A stretch of 64,000 bases of DNA from Aphrophora alni (Eukaryota > Arthropoda > Insecta > Hemiptera > Aphrophoridae). Shown here in pieces: positions 58,262 through 64,000 of the stretch; positions within the stretch are counted from its first letter, which is position 1; each line of letters starts with the position of its first letter. The position numbers and the translations under genes were made by a program. The stretch lies in the NCBI GenBank assembly GCA_963513935.1, contig OY740774.1, forward strand, positions 88,678,385-88,742,384, written 5' to 3'. The notes below the pieces were generated by a model. It made no database searches, had not been told where the DNA came from, and saw nothing but the letters and a program-made list of their open reading frames with translations.

Positions 58262-60049
58262 TCAATTATAAATTATACATTTTTTACGATGGTTCCCAGA
58301 TTGGTGAAAGATTTTAAAATACATGATTTGATTTTTGTAAATATCTCTAGCGTTAAATACTTCTGTCCACACGGACAGTTTGTCTAGCCTAGACATCACA
58401 ACAGACCCTTTCCTAACAAAAGATCTCCCTTTGTTATTGTCTCGGAGTGTTGACAAAATACCTTTCTCTTTCTCCCTCTCAGGCATACCATCACCCCTCC
58501 TTCTCTCAAACATCTTAGAATCTAATGACCTAATTTCAACATCTGTTCGTTCAGGAATTCTAACCCCACCATTCTTATACACTAGTACAAAACCTTCTTT
58601 TACTATTTCTACATTTTTACTTTCAAGATTATATTTAAAGTTAGATTTCTCACAAAAACTTTTAATTTCTTGTTCTTGGGTTTGAAAGATACTCTTAAAT
58701 TTTATCATTACATAATTTTCAAACTCTACATTTTTATGACCCACTTGTTTTTTAAAATAAACAGCTGATACCTTCGTTATTAGATTATTTACTTTTACTT
58801 TGTTTTTCAAATTACTTATACCTATTCCAACCCCACTAGACATATTAATTTCAACGTTATTTGCTGTTTCTAGATTTACCTTGTTACCTAACCCATTATT
58901 CATTATTTTAGAAATTTCTTGAACACAATCATTCACACAATCGTCTTCTATTATTATCAAATCATTTGACATGTTATTTATCTCATTAAAACTGTTAATT
59001 TCAATTTCAGCTATTGCTTGATTTAAATTGTTATCTAAATTATTAATATTTTCTACCAAAACACCTTCTACACTATTAATCTGTTCAAATTCTACTTTTT
59101 TCTCACAATAGCTTAATTCAAATTCTACTTTATTATTAGTTTCCATTACATTAATTTCCATTTTAAGATTCTGTTCAAATTTTACATAATTTGGTTTTAA
59201 TTCAACCCTCATTTCTTCAAATTTTTTACACATTGCTTCTTTTAAATCTAAATTAGCTTGTCTTAGTTCTAATTTACTCAGTTTCAAGTCATTATCTATT
59301 TTATCAAGTTTAACATTATTCTGTTCAAGTTTAATATTAAAATTCTCTAGTTTTTCATTAATTTCTAGTTTATTCTGATCAAATTTATTACTTATTTCTA
59401 ATCTACTTTGTTTAATATCATTTCTTATACATTCAAATTTTTTATCATTATCTCGTTTAAATTCTAGATTGTTCTGTTCAAATCTAATATTAAATTCTTG
59501 TTTCAAATCTTGTCTTAACTCTAAACTTTCCTTTTTTGTTTCTAAGCTACTTTGTTCAAATTTCTGATCAAATTTACTCATCAATTGCTCAAACATACTC
59601 TTAATCTCTAAATCCTGATCATTATTTTCCAATTTCTTACCTACCCTAACCTCTTCGATTACTCTAACCTGTTCAGCCCTTAGATTATTATTATTATTAT
59701 TAGTACCCTCCATTTTCTTTAAATTTTGATCTTCTTTTACCAAATTACTATTATTATTTACTGAATCACTTAAAACTTTATTTATTCCATCAAAATCATT
59801 AACCCCACCATTCTTCTTAACTTTTAAATTTTCAGTATTATCTACCTCATTGTTTGCTTTGTTATTATTACTATCTAAATCTACATTTTGATCTAAAATA
59901 CTTTGTCCCTGTTGATAAAACAATTCATTACTACTATTACTTTGTGTTGTTATAGAATTTTGATTTCCTAACCCTACCTGTTCATCATTATTATTAACAT
60001 TTACAATTTCTGACTCCTTTTTTACCTTACTATATTTAACACAAAACAT
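58262..60049 (-). CDS. Coiled-coil protein of the LTR element, 595 residues
   Basis: The only long ORF of the element, starting 116 nt inside the 5' LTR, the usual place for gag. Residues 1-150 are Asn/Asp/Gln-rich and low-complexity. Residues of about 150-320 form a long heptad-like coiled coil with a repeated FEQNNLE/KLEQNN-type unit, e.g. KFDQNKLEINEKLENFNIKL. The C-terminal third is basic; near residues 485-515 it reads EIVKEGFVLVYKNGGVRIPE. That resembles the linker before the Gypsy integrase zinc finger, though the zinc finger itself is missing. No capsid homology, CCHC knuckle, protease or reverse transcriptase is visible. The frame is intact and LTRs appear identical, so it may still be selected as a Gag-like or accessory protein. 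Function unproven. Confidence 0.7.
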   Translation of the reverse strand: MFCVKYSKVKKESEIVNVNNNDEQVGLGNQNSITTQSNSSNELFYQQGQSILDQNVDLDSNNNKANNEVDNTENLKVKKNGGVNDFDGINKVLSDSVNNNSNLVKEDQNLKKMEGTNNNNNNLRAEQVRVIEEVRVGKKLENNDQDLEIKSMFEQLMSKFDQKFEQSSLETKKESLELRQDLKQEFNIRFEQNNLEFKRDNDKKFECIRNDIKQSRLEISNKFDQNKLEINEKLENFNIKLEQNNVKLDKIDNDLKLSKLELRQANLDLKEAMCKKFEEMRVELKPNYVKFEQNLKMEINVMETNNKVEFELSYCEKKVEFEQINSVEGVLVENINNLDNNLNQAIAEIEINSFNEINNMSNDLIIIEDDCVNDCVQEISKIMNNGLGNKVNLETANNVEINMSSGVGIGISNLKNKVKVNNLITKVSAVYFKKQVGHKNVEFENYVMIKFKSIFQTQEQEIKSFCEKSNFKYNLESKNVEIVKEGFVLVYKNGGVRIPERTDVEIRSLDSKMFERRRGDGMPEREKEKGILSTLRDNNKGRSFVRKGSVVMSRLDKLSVWTEVFNARDIYKNQIMYFKIFHQSGNHRKKCIIYN

Positions 60050-60086
60050 TTAAAAAAAGAATCTTTCTTATTATGATAGAGAGAGT

Positions 60087-60096
60087 CCTTACCTTG
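60087..60096 (-). promoter_or_regulatory. Strong splice-donor-like site in the element leader
   Basis: The minus strand reads TCAAG|GTAAGGAC about 40 nt upstream of the 595-codon ORF, a near-consensus donor. It could splice the leader past the ORF, but no acceptor was assigned. Confidence 0.35.
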
Positions 60097-60145
60097 ATTT
60101 TAAGAGTTCTCATTGCCAAAATCACTGTACTTTCGACTAAAAAGG

Positions 60146-60165
60146 CCCACAGTTGCGGCGACATT
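60146..60165 (-). other. Possible primer-binding site
   Basis: Immediately inside the 5' LTR the minus strand reads AATGTCGCCGCAACTGTGGG. TGTCGCC is one base from the TGGCGCC-type start of many insect retroelement primer-binding sites. The tRNA was not identified. Confidence 0.35.
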
Positions 60166-61570
60166 TGTAACAATTCAAAAAAGGGATGAAGTTATCTATT
60201 TTATTTATTAATTTGTTAATTTGCTCGACTATAGGGCGCCAGGTTTGCTTTAGCATACCAATTTAGAAAAAAGAATGAATTTAATTATTTATAAGATCTC
60301 TGGGGTCGTAAGCTCTTTTTACAGTGTACTCACAGTGATTCTGGGTTTCAAAAATGAAAACACTTGTCTCTGAAATATTACATAAAAATTTATTAAACAT
60401 AAAACACATTAGATTCATGTAACAGAAATAAAAAAAGAAAATTTATATAAGACATCCTACATCCTATCAATATTACTATCATTTGAAAAAGAATCTAATC
60501 AAATTATATTAATAACTTTAAGTTATTTAGTTGCAACTCCAAAAATTAATGAAAAAGGATTTTACTTTACTTCTCATAGCAAATATTTTAATTATAAAAA
60601 ATATAATTTTTACTGAAATTGAGAATTAGTTTTATTAATAAAACAAATAACTTTATTTGATCATATTATTTTACTTAAAGACTCCTCAACAAACACATTG
60701 AATCTTATTAATGAAATACATAATTTTATGATATCAAATATATATCTTGAAAGTATATAAAAAAGTCTAAATTGTTCAAAGTACATATATATGGTTAAAT
60801 AATGAAAGTCTAAACGTGTTATACCAAATCACGTTATGTTCTTTATAAAAGAAAACACTTTTCCTCGAAGGATGATTCGTGTCTTTCCATGTGACTGCGT
60901 GCTAATTTTAGAGATGCTTTGTCCACTATCAACGAATTGTCTTTTGTTCATCGCTCACGAGATTTATTTTGTTGTACATGTATTACAACCAATTATTAAT
61001 GTCTTATGCTAACTTTAATTGTTCCATATATCTTATAGAAGAGTTCTTTGTCGAGAATTCGAAAATCACGTGGCAGCGATTGCACAACATAATTAAAAAT
61101 TGCAAGTTATTACGCCTTTTCATTTAAAAGTTTATTTATTGAAAACAATATTGTCTTAGCACTTTTGAAATTGTTAATACACCATGTCTTTCACAAATTT
61201 AACTTCTGAACACATTTTTTAATGTTCTAACAGAAACTCGGAGAACTGCCATTCATAGGTCTTAGAGCAACTAGCCCCAAACGAAGACTGATCTAAGCAC
61301 GAGATTTTTTTCTCTTCCGCAAGAGAGCTGTTCCGGTAAACGTTACCAAAGTTCAACATACTCCCCACATAACACAAAATTTTACATATTCTATTTATAA
61401 AAAACAAATTATACTAAAATTGACATTATTACATATTTGGTTTTCTTGAAAATCTATTTTTCTTTTATTTATGAAGTTATTGAATAAAATTATGATTTGA
61501 ACAGCCTGTTTTCGGCGCTAAACCGCGGATTTTAAATCTATTACAAATTATGATTTTTCACATCACCACA
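60166..61570 (-). repeat. 5' LTR (right), 1405 bp
   Basis: Same length and apparently same sequence as 53480-54884. It should contain the promoter for the minus-strand transcript. I could not place a TATA box or poly(A) signal with confidence. Confidence 0.92.
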
Positions 61571-61760
61571 GCAGAAATCAAAAATAGCAGTCTTTCAGTT
61601 TGGGTACATGGAGAGAATGAAGAGAACAGAATGATGAAGAGGCTGGAAAATGATATAGCTATAGGAAAAAAAAGTGTCATATCAAGAAAACAATGATTTG
61701 GAAAGTAGTGGTGTAGTAAAAAGTGATTTCAGAGAAATTAGAGTCTGAAACTGGAGTGAA
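61571..61760 (+). pseudogene. RTE-like LINE C-terminus, part after the LTR insertion
   Basis: Resumes with EIKNSSLSVWVHGENEENRM in the frame interrupted at 53479 once one GCAG copy is removed. It corresponds to the EIK.RRL.W.GH..R segment of the family, with the usual W.GH weakened to WVHG. It decays into stops after about 60 codons. Confidence 0.7.
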
Positions 61761-63660
61761 AAGCTAGAAAGAGACGAGAGTAGGACAAAATCATCAGGAA
61801 GGCTGAATTTTTTAAGGGTTAGTGGCATGATAATTAGAGTTGTAAGATGTAAAACATTATTCCGATTATGTTTTAGTAGCTTCTCGAACCATATAAGTAA
61901 AAAGGTTAAAATTTAAACGTAATTAACTATTTCAATTTAAAACTAATAAAGTAATTTAATATAGTATTTTTTAACTTTTTTTTCCCCTTCACGTTTTCAA
62001 TTAGAGACTTTGTTTTACCAGTTTCAAAATTGTGTGTGTTCGAAAAGTTTTGTGAATCTCTTCTTCTAAACTATTAATTTTTTTTTAAAGTGGATACAGT
62101 TATTTTAAAATTTAATGTTGCATTTGATAAAAACATAAAGTTTATATTTTTTCCTAAACTGCTTTGAAAATGTATAGAAACAATATCTACAGCAGTTATA
62201 ATTATTGTTTATCCATTTTATTTGATATTTAATTTAAGGTTATTTGTATTTATGTTGTGGCAACCTGGTCATTGCGACCACATGGCAAATGCAAACATCA
62301 GAAGGGCGAGGCCATACTGGTCGCAGCATTTACTTACTTAAATAAATGATGTGTTACTAGCAAAATATCTAAGTAGAAATTTAACAATATCTATCGTCTT
62401 CATAGAAATATAACATCTGAGACTATAAATTAAATAGGAATATTCTATTTCCAATCATTTCCATAGGAGTATTTTGCCACTATTTTTGTCTTGCTGTAAG
62501 CCTATAATTGCTGCATGTGACTATTTAGAGAGAAGTCATAATTTTGCTCAAATTTGTTATGTAGAGGTGAATCTCTACAGGTTAACAAAGGGGAACTTGT
62601 TGTTATTCACTGAACAAGTTAACAAAGGGGAAAAAAGTTGGAAATTTTCAAAAATTGTTTTAGATTAACTTTTACTTGTAGATGTATAATTTTCTACAGA
62701 TTATTTTAACAATACACAAATATGTTTTCTACTATAATAAATATGCAAGATTTTAAAAAACTTTAAACCCTAAATAGTTAATATTATAATCTCAAAATTA
62801 AAAAAATTATCAATAATTATTTGAATTACACTTGAATTCCAGAGAAATATCTATTAATACTGTTCATTTTGTTATTATTATTATCATAATAATTTGTATT
62901 TTTATAAATTAGTTTTTTTCCTTTCTATCTTCAATATTAATCCAATAATGGTATTCTGGCCTATCTAAACTGAATGTGATATTTTGAACTGTGATTAACA
63001 CAGTCACAAACATGCCCCCCCTCTAATTTATGTTTTTAAATTGTCGCTGTGATATGAAAATTGATCTAATTCTATCTAGAAAAATGTTGTTGCAGTCATA
63101 CAAAATCCAGTTTAAGCAATAAAGAAATATTAGTCTGGGACTTCACAAAACAGATATTTCTATGATAAAATAGGCATCAATTTTCTTTGACTCATGATAA
63201 CTTTTACTGTAGTACATTAAGAAAATATAACAGTGAAAATCAGATACCAAATGTTTTTAAAATTGTATCATATAACTTTAAAATTATCTCTTTTTTAAAA
63301 TTTGTCTGTGGGTTATAAATTGAAAATTATGTTACTCCATTTACTAATGATTTTACTTAGGATATAAAAACTTCGCAGGAAACGTGTACTGTAGGTACAT
63401 TTCATAAAGTTTTATGATCGAAAAGTAATGTGAATTAACTGTTTTATAGACTAAATTTGAGCATCCATATTAATATTATTTATATAACTTCCTAGGCCGG
63501 ATAGTTCAGAGGCCCAAATAATGTGAGTCTACCATATTTTCAAAACTGTATGATTCATACGCAAAAATCAATAATTTCGATTGAATCCATGAATTCATTA
63601 TGTTTACAAATAGTATATGTCAAGTTTTGTAATTTATGATTTGGAATTAATTGAAGTGAA
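61761..63660. other. No recognised feature
   Basis: AT-rich. The 64-codon frame at 62474-62668 shows no similarity. A GC-richer patch at about 62260-62330 with two 'actggtc'-type pieces was not identified. Confidence 0.45.
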
Positions 63661-63668
63661 TCTCATTA

Positions 63669-63854
63669 CATGGGCGTACCCAGCGAGGGGCGGGGGGCAG
63701 CTGCCCCCCCTGGAAGCAAAAAAATAAATCTTTATTATACATTTTGTTGCTGGAATTAATACAATTCTTGAAATAACTATTTAAATAATCAATTGTATAT
63801 TGAATGACCATGGCTTGCCCCCCCCCTCTAGTTTTGATCCTGGGTACGCACTTG
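63669..63854. mobile_element. hAT-like MITE, 186 bp
   Basis: Ends share GCGTACCCAG (GGGCGTACCCAG at the left, CTGGGTACGCAC at the right). Each is followed inwards by a G- or C-rich tract. Flanks are TCTCATTA (63661-63668) and TCTCATTT (63855-63862), a 7 of 8 match, the target-duplication length of hAT elements. There is no coding sequence. Confidence 0.55.
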
Positions 63855-63862
63855 TCTCATTT

Positions 63863-64000
63863 GGTTATAAAAACGTATAAGTATATAGTACAAACATAAT
63901 ATATAGAAATTTATGAATTTCAAAGTTACTACTAGATGCGAGTTTAAATATATGAATTCTATGTAGGCTTAACTTGAAGAATTATTTCAAAAGAACAATC
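63863..64000. other. No recognised feature
   Basis: Short AT-rich end of the window. Confidence 0.4.

Larger units (their letters stand above)
53480..61570 (-). mobile_element. Young LTR retroelement without recognisable pol, 8091 bp
   Basis: Two direct repeats of 1405 bp (53480-54884 and 60166-61570), offset 6686, appear identical wherever I compared them. Each begins TGTAACAATTC and ends CATCACCACA on the + strand. GCAG flanks both outer edges (53476-53479 and 61571-61574), a 4-bp target duplication typical of Gypsy-type insertions. The one long ORF is on the minus strand directly inside the right LTR, so the element reads right to left. The internal 5281 bp has no frame for protease, reverse transcriptase or integrase. 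This fits a large non-autonomous derivative mobilised in trans. Confidence 0.9.

Overview
This is an AT-rich, repeat-dense eukaryotic window. It has long introns, GT-AG splicing and insect-type mobile elements: mariner families, RTE- and R1-like LINEs, a TG...CA LTR element, and TA- and TTAA-flanked MITEs. It looks like an arthropod, most likely an insect and perhaps a hemipteran. The taxon is an inference; no rRNA, tRNA gene or mitochondrial marker confirms it. There is no sign of bacterial gene organisation, CRISPR or operons.

Only one intact host gene can be supported. It lies on the + strand from 27754 (start codon) to 49742 (stop) in seven coding exons that splice with perfect phase into a 391-residue protein. 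Three blocks match the FAM110 family in the right order: an N-terminal block around residues 16-55, an RSKSD...FFDQLGLD block at 275-310, and the C-terminal signature PSIVERNARIIKWL at 362-375. Its six introns total about 20.8 kb and hold much of the repeat content.

Layout. 1-27.2 kb: no supported gene. This part holds dispersed repeat families (called A-G here), a 65-bp tandem array, two TA-flanked MITEs, a duplicated 200-bp locus whose second copy carries an apparent transposon excision footprint, fossil mariner pieces and a fossil LINE piece. A weak promoter/leader-exon candidate sits at 22.9 kb. 27.7-49.7 kb: the FAM110-like gene, with a CT microsatellite of about 280 bp, a 341-bp palindrome, SINE-like units and several 5'-truncated LINE fragments in its introns. 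50.9-53.0 kb: a complete mariner-family element (DD41D type) with about 280-bp inverted repeats and a broken transposase, sitting inside a (TA)n tract. 53.2-61.8 kb: an RTE-like LINE remnant split by a young LTR element (53480-61570). That element has two 1405-bp LTRs that look identical, a 4-bp GCAG target duplication, one 595-codon coiled-coil ORF on the minus strand and no recognisable pol. 61.8-64.0 kb: featureless apart from a small hAT-like MITE.

The most noteworthy items are the fully reconstructed FAM110 gene, the LTR element that kept a long coiled-coil ORF without reverse transcriptase or integrase, and the filled site plus footprint pair at 9.5-11.0 kb. All repeat boundaries given as families are by-eye estimates.
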